From Tubiluchus corallicola (taxonomy: Eukaryota; Priapulida; Priapulimorpha; Priapulimorphida; Tubiluchidae): DNA of 62,000 nucleotides. A program made the translations under genes and the position numbers. The stretch is from contig JAQGDQ010000472.1 of NCBI GenBank assembly GCA_030141605.1, positions 1 through 62,000 on the forward strand, written 5' to 3'. The notes below the pieces were generated by a model, which worked only from the letters and a program-made list of their open reading frames with translations, was not told where the DNA came from and did no database searches. Positions 1 to 10,850 of this stretch are shown piece after piece; position 1 is the first letter of the stretch, and each line of letters starts with the position of its first letter.

Positions 1-1180
1 TCATTGTCGCAACACCTATTTTGATATATCTTTCATATGTTGTTGTGTGTGCATAAATAATGATCTAATTACTTTATTGATTTATTGCACTGTTTATTTA
101 AATTTATATTACATTGTGTGTTTTTTGTAAGATTTTGACACCAGATGGCTCTGGCCGCTTATTTCTCTGCTTAACTGTAATTAGGTTACCTGAAAATTCG
201 AATACCAAATGGCTTCAACCTGTTTTGGGATCTTACTACAGAGTTCGTGTTTTACACTAGATATGTTCTGACTGTCAACGTTACAGGGTGGTGGAGTTTT
301 GCTGGTTAGTCCACATCCTGTGGTTATTTTATATGACTGAACACCAAGTTTGGTGTGAACCTGTCTTTAATGGTACTCGTATGCAGTGAGATGATTTATT
401 ACAAAGACAATGGTTTTGTCTGCTTTAGTTTATTCGTTGTTTGCTGTGATGACACTGTCTTGACATTCCAAGAAGCAAGTGTTTGGTAACCATATGTTTA
501 CCTGCAGAATAGGACTCAAATTCTCGCTGAATAGTAGTGGAAAACTAGTCGAGGACCAGTTCTACCTGGACCCATGGTCTGTCTGTTTGTCTGAGCTGAA
601 GGTTCTGTTTGTCACCCTGCAAAAGAACGATATCTGGGAGTCTGAGGCAACCAGGCAAGAGTTCAAGCCCGAGGCAACCAGGTACGAGTTCAACCGCTGG
701 ATTGCTAGAGCACTTTTAAAGCGTTGTCCATGCAGAGGCTGGATTGGTGACGTTTGGCAAAGAGTTGCTGGCGAGGACGTGGCTGACTACTGGAGATGAA
801 AAGCTGATGCGGTATGGTTGGAGACTCAAGAGCGTGGTTGATAGATCCAAAAGCCTGATGAGAGACAGAAGCGTAACCGGCCAACGTTACTTTTGGGGGA
901 ATTAGGTATTGTTGGAAATTGTTATCAATTTAATTTGCTATTGTTGTTTTACTGATTAAATTCTAAATCTAAATATTAGCTTTTAGTTCCGTTGTCGTTC
1001 TGATTAAATAATTTGCACGTGCACACAAGTGTTTCACCAGTGACACGGATTCACGTAGCCTACACAAATAAATGATTATCCTGTAGATTTAGCATATAAA
1101 AGTGACGGAAACGCTCGAGAACCCTGAACACAGTACTCTGATTTCTTAACATCCTGATTTAATTATTACACGGCGTCACA
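1..1180 (+). mobile_element. 5' LTR of Gmr1-like gypsy element (cut by window edge)
   Basis: This stretch matches 5034-6224 base for base apart from scattered substitutions and small indels. It ends in ...GTCACA and is followed at once by a primer binding site, so it is the left LTR. About 28 bases of its start lie outside the window. A TATAAAA box sits at 1095-1101, so almost all of the LTR would be U3 and R-U5 would be only about 50-60 bases. The LTR carries a 106-codon open frame (479-799) with a 110-codon counterpart in the other LTR (5512-5844), possibly fortuitous. The first 95 bases differ from the other LTR at about seven sites, so the insertion is not recent. Confidence 0.9.
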
Positions 1181-1183
1181 ATT

Positions 1184-1201
1184 TGGTGGCAGCGGTGGGA
1201 T
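1184..1201 (+). other. primer binding site, tRNA-Leu type
   Basis: The 18 bases TGGTGGCAGCGGTGGGAT begin three bases after the LTR end. Their complement reads ...CCCACCGCTGCCACCA, the 3' end of metazoan tRNA-Leu including CCA. This is the expected place and polarity for the minus-strand primer of an LTR retrotransposon. Confidence 0.8.
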
Positions 1202-1799
1202 AATTAAGGCCTGCCACTGAATGAAACCGCTGTGCAGATTATTTATTCTGTTTATTGTTGAAAAAAATAGCATCTCTGCCCTTTGCAGAACTGATAATAT
1301 AATATTTCTACTGAGTAAGCTTAGAACTTTTGACACTTGCGTTGACCGTGCTGTAGGTATAAATTTCTCTGCGCAAATAGTTAGTAGTTTCATTGCAGTA
1401 GGAGATTTCGAACTATAGGTAAACTAGGTCACATTGTCTGACTGTGAAGTGCATGCGACGCAAAAGCTTGTTTACGAATTGGTGAGCCCTAGTAATATAT
1501 TGAACGGCTTGTAACTTCCTGTTCGGTTCGGGACTTATTTTGCACAGTACTAGCTGTATGTAACCAGAGCAATTTGCTTGTGTACAGAGTGAGAGAAGAG
1601 TAAAAGAAACCACGTGAGTGGTGAATAAATTTTCACAAGTGTAATAGCAAAGTTAAAACGAAACAAAACGCAAATAAATACTTTGCAAAAAAATTAATTA
1701 CATAGAATCTAATACTATAAGGTAAATACAATTGCACATAGTATTTGACTGCTGTATTAACCTTATTAAATTAATAATAAAACGAAACGGTAAATTACC

Positions 1800-4733
1800 A
1801 TGGCAGCAAACGCATACACTGAAAACGAGTTAAATATTTTAAAAGTGTCACAGCTAAAAGAAATTATAGCTGAATGCGGGATCACAGTTGCCTCAACAGC
1901 GACTAAACCTGTTTTAATAGCTGCTATCCTACAAGCTCAGCTTCCTTTGAATATGACGCAACCTGCGCTAACACAAGCAATTCAAGGCCTTGGTGATGCG
2001 GACCTGGACGGGGGTACATATGTTGAAACTAATTTAAATGCAGCAACTCCCGTGAACCCTATTTCAGGTGGCGTGAAAAGGAAGCCAACTGTGGCAACGA
2101 GGTTAGAACACACACCTCCGCCCGACTTGTCATTTATGGTAGATGACATTACTGACGGAATGCAGCAATTACCCCCCTCAGAGAGGTATTCAGTTATGAT
2201 TACACTGGAAAAGCTACGCAGCGAAGAGCGTCGAGCTGTCAAGCAGATGGAGATGCAAATGCAGATGGACAAAGAGTTACGTATTAAGCAACTTGAACAT
2301 CAGGAACGGGTTGAGCTTGAAAAATTGCGTGCCGAGCTTGCACGAATTGAGATCGCACCCACTTTATTACAGGTCGCAAACCCTTCCCCTCCTGTTAACC
2401 CGCAATTGCATGCACCCATCCAGCGTATCAAAATGAGGGTCTTTGATGAAAACGCTGAAGACATTGACGATTTCTTAAGTCAGTTTGAATCAACTGCAGC
2501 TGCAAATAAGCTTCCTCAGGACGTATATGCAGCATCTTTAGGGCCTGCACTCACCGGGAAAGCTTCCATTGCTTTTCACCAAATACCTCCTGAGCAAATG
2601 AGCAACTACGATGCTGTGAAGAAAGCACTTTTGGCAGCATATGTATTAACCAGCGAGAGCTACTTGAAACGTTTTCGTGCTATAAAAAAGAGGGCCAATG
2701 AGACTTTTCAGCAAGTTGGCAGAAGACTTGTTCGTGCCTACAATGAGTACAGAAATGCAGAAGATGCTGACTCTGTAGATAAAGTTGTGGAATTGGTCTG
2801 TAAGGAACAAGTCTTAACACTGATGTCACGTGACATGTGTGAATGGGTCCGGAGGCAAGATCTTCATTCCTTCGATGATGTTGTGGAAAAAGCAGACTTG
2901 TACCAAGCATCTGTGATGTCGATACAGGGTGGCCTAAAAGTCATGCAACCTCACACATTTAAGAAAGGATTCAAGCAGCCAATGCACGATGGTAGTAGCT
3001 TAGCAAGAGGAAGAAGCACGTATAGTGGATCTAATGTGAAGTGCTATTCCTGCGGCGAGTTGGGACATAAAAGAAATCAATGCAGAAGAAGCATGGCAGG
3101 TGCTGAAGCCACCGGGAAAGGCAGAAGCACGATGGGTCGGAATTTTTTAGCTAAAGGTGATGCTAAGAAGACCCAGGAAGGTGGTTCAAGAAAAACCACA
3201 AAGAAGTTGCGCAACATTATTGCATCTTCTGAAGATGAATATTGCTGCTGGGCATCTGTGAATGGCAAGAATGTGAAATGCATGCGCGACACTGGGGCAT
3301 GCACTAGCCTTGTTCACCCAGATTTGGTAAGGCCAGAGCAATATGTTGATGAGTCAACCAGGACGATTAAGTGTGTACATGGAGATTCCAAGGAAGTACG
3401 CATGGCTATTGCGGAGGTTGAAAGTCCGATGGTCAGTGGGTATTTGACAGTGGCTGTCTCTGGTGACCTTCCAGTTGACTTCTTACTTGGTAATGACTTT
3501 CGGACGGCAGTTACTCCATTCCCGGCAAAGAGGAGTAAGAACTTCCAGTGTGTACCGAAACCAGCTTCAACAGCTACTGTGGCCAACATGGATTCCTCCT
3601 GCCAATTTAAAAAGCATGCTATGAAGCAGGATGAAAACAGTAGTGGTGACAAGCTGCACACGGCATTAGTTGTTACACGCAGTAAAGCTGCGAAACTGCA
3701 AAACCTTGAGAAAAGAGACAAGACCCTCCAACAAGAGTTTTTGCAAGACAGAATCAAAGCACCTCCACTGACTGAGCACGAGTCAAAGCAAAACCAAATG
3801 CACCTAACTGTGCTCAGTAAATCACAGTTACACCAAGAACAAGTAGATGATGTAACTTTAAGGAACTTACGCGACAATGCACGCACTGAAGAAATTGTGA
3901 GGAAAGAAGGCAAAGGCTACTATCTTCGTGAAGGAGTACTTTATTACCTGGCATGTGAGCGTCCTAGCCTAGAACCACGAGAACTACTGGTTGTGCCTAA
4001 GACAAGGAGACTGGAGGTGCTCTCCCTGGCACATGATAATAAGATGGCTGGACATTTAGGCATTGGAAAAACTACTAAGCGAGTACTGCAGGAATATACT
4101 TGGCCACAACCCAACAAGATTCTACGCATACACAACTTCCCACGTCCACAAAACAAGAAACAAGTACGGGCCTACTTGGGACTTGTTGGCTTCTACCGTA
4201 GGTTCATTCCTATGTTTAGTACCAAGGCTGCTGCTCTTTTTCAGCTACTTGAGAAAAGCGCTCCAACCAAAGTTGAGTGGACAGAAGCCTGCGAGCGGAG
4301 TTTTGTGGAATTGCAAGACTGCCTTGGCTCCGACACTGTATTGCACTCTCCAGATTTCATGAAGCCTTTCATGCTGACTACTGATGCATCTTTGAGTGGT
4401 GTAGGTGGGGTACTATCCCAAGAACAAAGTGAACATGGCGAACTACCTATAACAGACCTCAGCAGAAAATTAACTGTTACTGAGCGTAATTACAGTGTGG
4501 TAGAAGTGGAGTGTTTAGCAGTTGTTTACTGTGTGGAGAAGTTGAGATACTTCCTGGAAGGGCGGCATTTTACTATCCGAACTGACCAGCGCAGCTTGTT
4601 GGCCCTTCCTCGCATTAAGCGTAATAACCGCCGGTTGTGTCACTGGTTGCTCATTCTCCAGGAATACTCTTACACGGTGGAGAATATTCCGGGACGAATG
4701 AATGTTGTGGCGGATGCACTTTCACGCCTATAA
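1800..4733 (+). CDS. gag-pol polyprotein of Gmr1-like Ty3/gypsy element, internally deleted in frame
   Basis: A single 977-codon frame starts at ATG 1800 in the context ACCATGG. Residues 1-47 look like a SAP-type helix pair, about 138-188 form a charged coiled coil, and about 210-370 are a gag-like core. A CCHC knuckle (CYSCGELGHKRNQC) lies near residue 414 and a protease DTGA motif near 495, with LLGNDF further on. An integrase-type H-H zinc finger start (LAHDNKMAGHLG) is near 743. The frame then passes, right after YTWP near 768, into the RT thumb (YLGLVGFYRRFIP, near 790) and a complete-looking RNase H (TTDASLSGVGG; TDQRSLLAL; DALSRL at the end). The integrase catalytic core and the RT palm with YxDD are absent, so it cannot encode active RT or integrase. 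An integrase finger ahead of RT is the order of the Gmr1-like branch, not of standard gypsy. There is no stop or frameshift at the junction. Confidence 0.88.
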   Translation: MAANAYTENELNILKVSQLKEIIAECGITVASTATKPVLIAAILQAQLPLNMTQPALTQAIQGLGDADLDGGTYVETNLNAATPVNPISGGVKRKPTVATRLEHTPPPDLSFMVDDITDGMQQLPPSERYSVMITLEKLRSEERRAVKQMEMQMQMDKELRIKQLEHQERVELEKLRAELARIEIAPTLLQVANPSPPVNPQLHAPIQRIKMRVFDENAEDIDDFLSQFESTAAANKLPQDVYAASLGPALTGKASIAFHQIPPEQMSNYDAVKKALLAAYVLTSESYLKRFRAIKKRANETFQQVGRRLVRAYNEYRNAEDADSVDKVVELVCKEQVLTLMSRDMCEWVRRQDLHSFDDVVEKADLYQASVMSIQGGLKVMQPHTFKKGFKQPMHDGSSLARGRSTYSGSNVKCYSCGELGHKRNQCRRSMAGAEATGKGRSTMGRNFLAKGDAKKTQEGGSRKTTKKLRNIIASSEDEYCCWASVNGKNVKCMRDTGACTSLVHPDLVRPEQYVDESTRTIKCVHGDSKEVRMAIAEVESPMVSGYLTVAVSGDLPVDFLLGNDFRTAVTPFPAKRSKNFQCVPKPASTATVANMDSSCQFKKHAMKQDENSSGDKLHTALVVTRSKAAKLQNLEKRDKTLQQEFLQDRIKAPPLTEHESKQNQMHLTVLSKSQLHQEQVDDVTLRNLRDNARTEEIVRKEGKGYYLREGVLYYLACERPSLEPRELLVVPKTRRLEVLSLAHDNKMAGHLGIGKTTKRVLQEYTWPQPNKILRIHNFPRPQNKKQVRAYLGLVGFYRRFIPMFSTKAAALFQLLEKSAPTKVEWTEACERSFVELQDCLGSDTVLHSPDFMKPFMLTTDASLSGVGGVLSQEQSEHGELPITDLSRKLTVTERNYSVVEVECLAVVYCVEKLRYFLEGRHFTIRTDQRSLLALPRIKRNNRRLCHWLLILQEYSYTVENIPGRMNVVADALSRL

Positions 4734-5005
4734 ATTTTGCCTAATTTTGATAGTTTTATACGAAGAAATTGTTTTTTTAATTAAACAACATAAAGCCTTT
4801 AAAAGTGAAATGGCAGAAGTAAAGTCGTTTATTGTGTTATTCGTAGATTTATTTTGTATCAGTATTGATTGAAGTTGCTTCTCAGAGTAATTAAGATAGC
4901 CCATTTAGTTAGCAAATCATTGTTTAGCTTTTATTTTCTTCAATCGTTTCAATATAGGTGTCGCTATGTTGTGAAAACTCCTTCAGAGTTTTAAAAGGAG
5001 AGAGA
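4734..5005 (+). other. 3' untranslated part and polypurine tract of the Gmr1-like element
   Basis: AT-rich sequence without open frames lies between the gag-pol stop and the second LTR. It ends in a purine run (AAAAGGAGAGAGA, about 4993-5005) directly before the TG that starts the LTR, the expected plus-strand priming site. Confidence 0.7.
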
Positions 5006-6224
5006 TGCTATGTGATGATCGGTTATACCACCCATCATTGTCGCAACACCTATTTTGATATATCTTTCGTATGTTGTTGCGTGCGCATAAATAATGATCT
5101 AAGTACCTGATTGATTTATTGCACTGTTTATTTAAACTTATATTACATTGTGTGTTTTTGTAAGATTTTGACACTAGATGGCTCTGGCCGCTTATTTCTC
5201 TGCTTACCTGTAATTAGGTTACCTGAAAATTCGAATACCAAATGGCTTCAACCTGTTTTGGGATCTTACTACAGAGTTCGTGTTTTACACTAGTTATGTT
5301 CTGACTGTCAAAGTTACAGGGTGGTGGAGTTTTGCTGGTTAGTCCACATCCTGAGGTTATTTTATATGGCTGAACACCAAGTTTGGTGTGAACCTGTCTT
5401 TAATGGTACTCGTATGCAGTGAGATGATTTGTCATAAAGGCAATGGTTTTGTCTACTTTTGTTTATTCGTTGTTTGCTGTGATGACACTGTCTTGACATT
5501 CCAAGAAGCAAGTGTTTGGTAACCATATTTCTACCTGCAGAATAGGACTAAAATTCTCGTTGAATAGTAGTGGAAAACCAGTCGTGGACCAGTTCTACTT
5601 GGACCAATGGTCTGTCTGTTTGTCTGAACTGAAGGTTCTGTTTGTCACCCTGCAAAAGGACGATATCTGGCTTTATTACTGGAAGTCCGAGTCAACCAGG
5701 CGAGAGTTCAATCCCGAGGCAACCAGGTACGAGTTCAACCGCTGGATTGCTGGAGCAGTTTTAAAGCGTGGTCCATGCAGAGGCTGGATTGGTGACCATT
5801 GGCAAAGAGTTGCTGGCGAGGACGTGGCTGACTGCTGGAGATGAAAAGCCGATGCCGTATGGTTGGAGACTCAAGAGCGTGGTTGATAGATCCGGAAGCC
5901 TGATGAGAGACAGAAGCGTAGCCGGCCAACGTTACTTTGGGGGAATTAGGTATTGTTCGAAATTGTTATCAATTTAATTTGCTATTGTTGTTTTACTGAT
6001 TAAATTCTAAATCTAAATATTAGCTTTTAGTTCCGTTTTCGTTCTGATTAAATAATTTGCACGTGCACACAAGTGTTTCATCAGTGACACGGATTCACGT
6101 AGCCTACACAAATGAATGATTATCCTGTAGATTTAGCATATAAAAGTGACGGAAACGCTCGAGAACCCTGAATACAGTACTCTGATTTCTTAACGTCCTG
6201 ATTTAGTTATTACACGGCGTCACA
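5006..6224 (+). mobile_element. 3' LTR of Gmr1-like gypsy element
   Basis: The LTR of about 1.22 kb begins TGCTATGTGATG after the polypurine tract and ends ...GGCGTCACA. It repeats the first 1180 bases of the window. TATAAAA lies at 6139-6145. A 110-codon open frame at 5512-5844 matches the 106-codon frame in the first LTR, with amino-acid changes and a small indel. The target-site duplication cannot be tested because the left flank is outside the window. Confidence 0.9.
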
Positions 6225-6385
6225 GTGACCAAGACGTTTTACTTCATGTTCGAGTTTAATCGGTTCTCCTTGTGCAACAGTTTAATAAACAATTAATAAA
6301 ATTTAACAGACAAACAAACACATTATCCACGCACAACATAGAGCAATCAGAATGGACACGCTTCTTTCACACAGAACGTGTAAGG

Positions 6386-6859
6386 CAGGGGTGTGCAAAT
6401 TGCGGCCCGCCGAGAAAATTTGTTCGGCTCACGAAGAGATTTGTCAACCTAATGAAAGTGCGGCCCGGCGATTAATTGAGTGTATCCAGCTGAAGTCCGT
6501 GCCACGATCCCAAAGATAGTGCGGTTAGTTTTTTCTACTAGATCAGATGCCATTAACCCTTACAAGACGGTTGTAGCTTAATGTCACTGTACTACACAGA
6601 CTGTGTGATACACATTACTAATATGCATTGTAATGAAATTACAACTATCTGTCCTGAAAGTAGAAATATATGGTATGTAATATAAATTTTAATAACTAGT
6701 TTCTTGAGTGTAGTAGTAATGATGTACGCAGGTCGTTTGCAAAAAAAATCGTTATTAGGCCTTTCTGTACTTGGCTTCTTGATCAAAGTGTCTGTGGCCC
6801 GCAGGAATTGCGGGAAAGTTTAATCTCGCCCGGCTAGTCAGATAATTTGCACACCCCTG
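6386..6859 (+). mobile_element. hAT-type MITE, family CAGGGGTGTGCAAA
   Basis: The termini are CAGGGGTGTGCAAAT and ATTTGCACACCCCTG, a perfect inverted pair. They are flanked by identical 8-bp duplications GTGTAAGG (6378-6385 and 6860-6867). The 8-bp duplication and CAGGGG terminus are hallmarks of the hAT superfamily. There is no transposase frame, so it is non-autonomous. Other copies lie at 35041-35522, 47182-47616 and 55113-55524. Confidence 0.92.
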
Positions 6860-7084
6860 GTGTAAGGTGAATCCACCACACGTAAAGAGACATCTGTAAT
6901 TTAAACATAATTTATTATAAGATCCTAGGATTGGAAACATCTTTCTTTAATCAAACGTTTCGGCGTGTTAGCCAATAACCATAACCATAGGTAACCTGCC
7001 ACATACGAAGAAAGAAAATTTTAAAGTGTATCTCAAAAAAACTTCTCATACAAAGCCATTCTACTTAGCTTATACACCACGAGC

Positions 7085-7745
7085 GAAAAAAAAACGTCAA
7101 TTTTGGCAGCCAATACCCGCCTTCTCCACAAAGTTTCGTGGAAATCTGTTGGGTAATTTTTGCGCAACAGGCTTACTGCTATTGCACACAAAGGCAACCA
7201 AATCCAGTAAAGATTAAAGGACAAGAAAAGGGTACCTGAAGTAGGCTGCAGAAAAATCGTCTTAAAAATTATATTACTTTGCAGCATTTTCATGCACATA
7301 TCGCACTCGCGTTGAAAGGCATTTATGTTTGTTTTTGTTTTAAATCTCCCGCAATACTGTTCCGAAGTCGCCATTACATGACGTCACCACGCAAACGTAA
7401 ATCAGGGGAAGAAAAGGAAATGTTTAATTACGTCCTAAAAAACTTTTCATGCAAATCTACATTACTTAGCATTTCGATTACCTGCTTGAAAAAATTACGT
7501 AAGAGGAAAAGAAAATTCTTAATAATTTAAAATATTCGCTGTAAGGTGTCACTGCATGGCCATACCCAGTGTGCACCACTGGAACACCAAAAACTTATGC
7601 TTAGTTAGGGAACAGTGCGCTACGAATGCTCTGATTGTCGAAACTTGTTTCAAACGATTTACCGTTAAAATGGCTGCGTCTAAAGGTCATTGCAGCAGTT
7701 TAAATTGACATGTTTTATACAACGTTACTGCTAATGCAATCTCTT
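7085..7745 (+). repeat. dispersed repeat A, copy 1
   Basis: This segment is similar to 15715-16205 and to about 37815-38380. Shared landmarks are TTAAAGGACAAGAAAAG, an internal TTACATGACGTCAC, AATCAGGGGAAGAAAAGG, and near the end AAAATGGCTGCGTCTAA. No long open frame and no clear terminal repeats are visible. I do not recognise the family. Confidence 0.7.
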
Positions 7746-8474
7746 TATGCAATAAGTCAGCATGCAAGTGGTGATTTCAAGACGAATTTTTAAGCTTTAT
7801 TAATGAAGAGTGCTTGCTTACCATTTAAGCAAAATACAGTAATATAGGCTTGTATATTAGCTAAGATACTGAAGCATTAGATCATCGAAAGAATCGAAAG
7901 ATGTTTCTCTGCGTGGGTGGTGTTTGCGTTTATTTTTCCACTAAAGGTTCCACCCCCTCAGTTAAAAATTTGTTAAAGTATGGTCTATTTTTGAATTTCG
8001 CATTTTGGGATGGCCTACTAAAGCTTTAGTTTGTTGTAAGAGGAAGCAAAGTTTTAGAGCTCTACGCCCTGGCGTCAAAATCCTTGACCAGATTCATTAT
8101 CTTTACCATCTTTACGGGATTTGGATTCCCCTAACCAAATTTGGATCATCTGTGCCATTCATGTATAATTCATAGCTGACCTGTGTTATACGTGATTCCC
8201 CTGTGTGAATTTCGGTTTCTGCACGTCCACATTAAATTATTTTGTACAGCAAAATGCGGGTCAGTAGCGAGATGATGATCTTACTACGCTAATATATTGG
8301 CTTGTGGAACTTCAACAGAGAGGCCTTGTCGCGAGGAACGTAGGAAACAACAAATTTCTTCCTTTTTTGTTAATGTGGAACTATTTGGCAGGAAGGCGGA
8401 GGAGTTGGGAACTACTTTTTAGCAGACTGTTTTGTGTTAAATTTTTTACAAAGAGAATTGTGTTATTTTGTATC

Positions 8475-8797
8475 TGTTGTGGAGATCTGGAATATTCTGT
8501 ACTATAGTAGAACAATCTTCTTACCTTGTAGAAGTTTCTAGAACTTTCTATTTCTAGATTGTTCCTTTGCACTGATATATAAGGTGGAGCTGGCCGCTGT
8601 AGTTTATTCTCTTGTATTCTCAGATTCTCAGATACGCTTTCTTGCTTTCACGTTTCCAGATTATCACATTTACTGTAAACATTTCGCGTTCCTTCATACT
8701 TTTGTGTTGTAGAATTCTCGCATAATAAACTAGTTTAGTTTGACGACGTGTTTTCTGGTTTTGTCAACGAGCCTTCCGAGAGAAACAAAACACTACA
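8475..8797 (+). mobile_element. solo or orphan LTR (TGT...ACA)
   Basis: This candidate LTR starts TGTTGTGGAG and ends ACTACA. It contains a TATA box (ATATATAAGG, about 8574-8583) and a polyadenylation signal AATAAA (about 8723). A tRNA-Ser-like primer site follows five bases after its end. No gag or pol frame follows, so the internal region is lost or degraded. The 5' boundary is a judgement from the TG/CA rule. Confidence 0.62.
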
Positions 8798-8802
8798 AAT
8801 TT

Positions 8803-8835
8803 TGGCGCAGTCGACAGGATTCGAACCTGTGCGGG
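8803..8835 (+). other. unusually long tRNA-Ser-complementary primer site
   Basis: The bases starting TGGCGCAGTCGACAGGATTC are complementary to CCA plus the acceptor strand and the whole T-arm of a tRNA-Ser (T-arm ACAGG-TTCGAAT-CCTGT). The match runs about 33 bases rather than the usual 18. Weaker resemblance continues into the variable-arm and anticodon region to about 8857. Because the CCA is encoded, this derives from a mature tRNA or primer copy, not from a tRNA gene. Confidence 0.72.
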
Positions 8836-8857
8836 AAAATCCCAACTGATTTCCAAT

Positions 8858-9685
8858 GATTTTCAATTTATAAAGTTTTAATAAAAGCATTTAAGAGTTC
8901 TGATTAATCCGTGTGTCTGAAGCATTAGTTTTTGCCTGCCTGCGTTGTCTGTTTGAAACAAGTGCTTACCTTGATATCAGAGGGGGGCGCCCATTTCCCT
9001 CCTCGCAAAGGTCAAATTTTTTTGTTAAATTTAACCATCAATGACCAATGGTAGAAGTGCTACTCGGAACGTAAAAGGAGGGCATTTTCTATAAGCCTCG
9101 ACAAGGAATCAAGGGTATGACTATGAATCGGCTAAATGTGATGTTGTTCATTCTAGATGCAGCATGAATTATTAGAGATATCGCATGTCAAGTGAGATAT
9201 TTAAAAGCAGAGACAACATTGTCTGTATCAATCGAATATTTGTGTGTTTCCAACTGGGAGTGTACAATTACCAACTATTTTGTAAGATGACTTAGGTCGC
9301 ATTTGTCTGTCCCACAATGGACCAGACTATTGATGCTTTTCGATTCGTTTGTCAGTTCGTATGCCACATTTGACTGTTTCTACAGGGTGTTCCAGAAAAA
9401 GCTGATATAGACACTTTGGAATGCGCAAAAAGCAAGTTATACGGTAGAAAACTTGGAATAACGTAAGTATTTCTTATACAAGAAAGAGCCGGACTTTAGG
9501 AATCAACATGCATGCTTTTTATTTGCATGACACAAATGTCATTATCAAAGTTGAAAATTAAGTCAAAAGAAATTGGAATTTTTGCAATATTATGATGTCT
9601 CAAAGCGGAAGTGCAAGTTCGTTTTGAACCAAATTTGAGCCAACCTGATGAATTTGAGTGTGTTTTTCACAATATGCCACGTTGC
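8858..9685. other. no gene seen
   Basis: I see AT-rich sequence without a convincing exon, only short chance frames. An ACAGGGTGTTCCAGAAAAA string near 9384 resembles the terminus of some DNA transposons, but I found no partner. Confidence 0.4.
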
Positions 9686-9904
9686 CAGGGCCTCAGCCTA
9701 AGCGACGCTCGGGGAAGTGGGGCGTGTGAGGCCCCTCGGGGGGGGGGGGGGGGAGGGGGGAGGGGGTGCGTGCGGCAACGCAACAGAGAGAGAGAGGGGG
9801 AGAGGACGCAGTATGTTTGCATGAAGCAAAAAAAATTACCTCGGCGTGAGGCCCCCCTGGAGGGTGAGGCCCCGGGGAAGTATACCCCCCTGAAATAGGC
9901 CCTG
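9686..9904 (+). mobile_element. small GC-rich hAT-type MITE
   Basis: The termini are CAGGGCCT and AGGCCCTG. They are flanked by CACGTTGC on the left and CGCGTTGC on the right (7 of 8 bases equal), fitting an 8-bp hAT target duplication. The interior has runs of G and a short GAGAG repeat, with GAGGCCCC motifs near both ends. It is non-coding. Confidence 0.7.
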
Positions 9905-10176
9905 CGCGTTGCTCCTGCTTCTGACTGCAATTTAACCGTGTACATTTGCAGTAATTCTTGCAGTACAATCACTTACTAAATTAATTAACACAACCACATT
10001 AATTATTTGAAAATGATTGAAATTGATTAGCATATTTCAGCACTTCAGCAAATTTTATCTGTACTGTTTATTGTAGAAGCGCCTATATTTTCCTATATTG
10101 TCACAGTCACCCTACAAAACATGCCCCCCTCTCCCATTAGTACTCATCTTCTCAAGCGCCTCCCACTATTACTCAC

Positions 10177-10297
10177 CTTCTCTTCCTGGCACATCTACAC
10201 AGAGGTCATCCCCGCAACAATCCTCGTTAAATGCACAGGAGCGCAGACCGCATTTTGAACTGTCTTCATGAACGAAATTTTCCAACTCCAGATCTCC
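10177..10297 (-). CDS. candidate exon of a cysteine-rich secreted peptide
   Basis: On the minus strand a good acceptor (TTCCATTTCAG) opens a 121-bp phase-0 exon that ends at a strong donor (GAAG|GTGAGT). It encodes a short acidic stretch followed by CGLRSCAFNEDCCGDDLC. The C-x4-C-x5-CC-x4-C spacing resembles the first part of an inhibitor-cystine-knot fold or of dickkopf/prokineticin-like cysteine modules. No partner exons with the remaining cysteines were found nearby, and a LINE tail lies just upstream on that strand. The splice signals and cysteine pattern are seen; the fold and any function are inference. Confidence 0.4.
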
Positions 10298-10457
10298 CTG
10301 AAATGGAAGCAAAATGTTTATCAATGAAACGAAAAAGCAAAAATGACACAAAGATGGAAATAAGTAGCAAGTGAAGAACCAAGAGACAAAAAGAAAAATG
10401 ACGGCAGTGGTGGTGAAGACAAGAAAGCTGACAAAGGAAATATGAAAAAACTGGAGG

Positions 10458-10600
10458 TGTTTTTTATAAGTCTTTTTATTAAACAATAAGTACATTGTTT
10501 CCCCTCTATTTGTTTCGTTTACAAAATATTCGTTTACAGGGGTTCGTTTACAAAATAGTTATCTACGATAACAATATTATACATAATGCCAATTTTGTAC
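10458..10600 (-). mobile_element. Jockey-like LINE 3' tail fragment
   Basis: The minus strand reads like the 3' end of the LINE copies at 24.5 kb and 28.9 kb. It has GGCATTATG...TTGTTAT..., then GCGAACCCC-like sequence, AATAGAGGGGAAACAATGTA and AATAAAAAGACTTATAA. It is a 5'-truncated, diverged relic. Confidence 0.7.
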
Positions 10601-10850
10601 CAACATACTCTGCCAGTAGTGTTTCAGTTTTCTAACTTTTACATAACTTTTACATATATACATCAAAACCACAATATTAACTTTCACAACACCTATTAAG
10701 AAAAAGTTTAAACATATACATATTTTACACTATAATTTATATAACGATTAATTCAGTACATGTTTTTCTGTAAAATATAATTTGAATTAATTTATAACAA
10801 CTTTTTCCGTACAACATCTCTAACAAGATTTACATATATACATATTTACA

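Noticed and set aside
8803-8857. tRNA-Ser gene on the minus strand
   Set aside because: CCA is encoded, the 5' half and D-arm are absent, and it sits immediately after an LTR, so a primer site explains it better.
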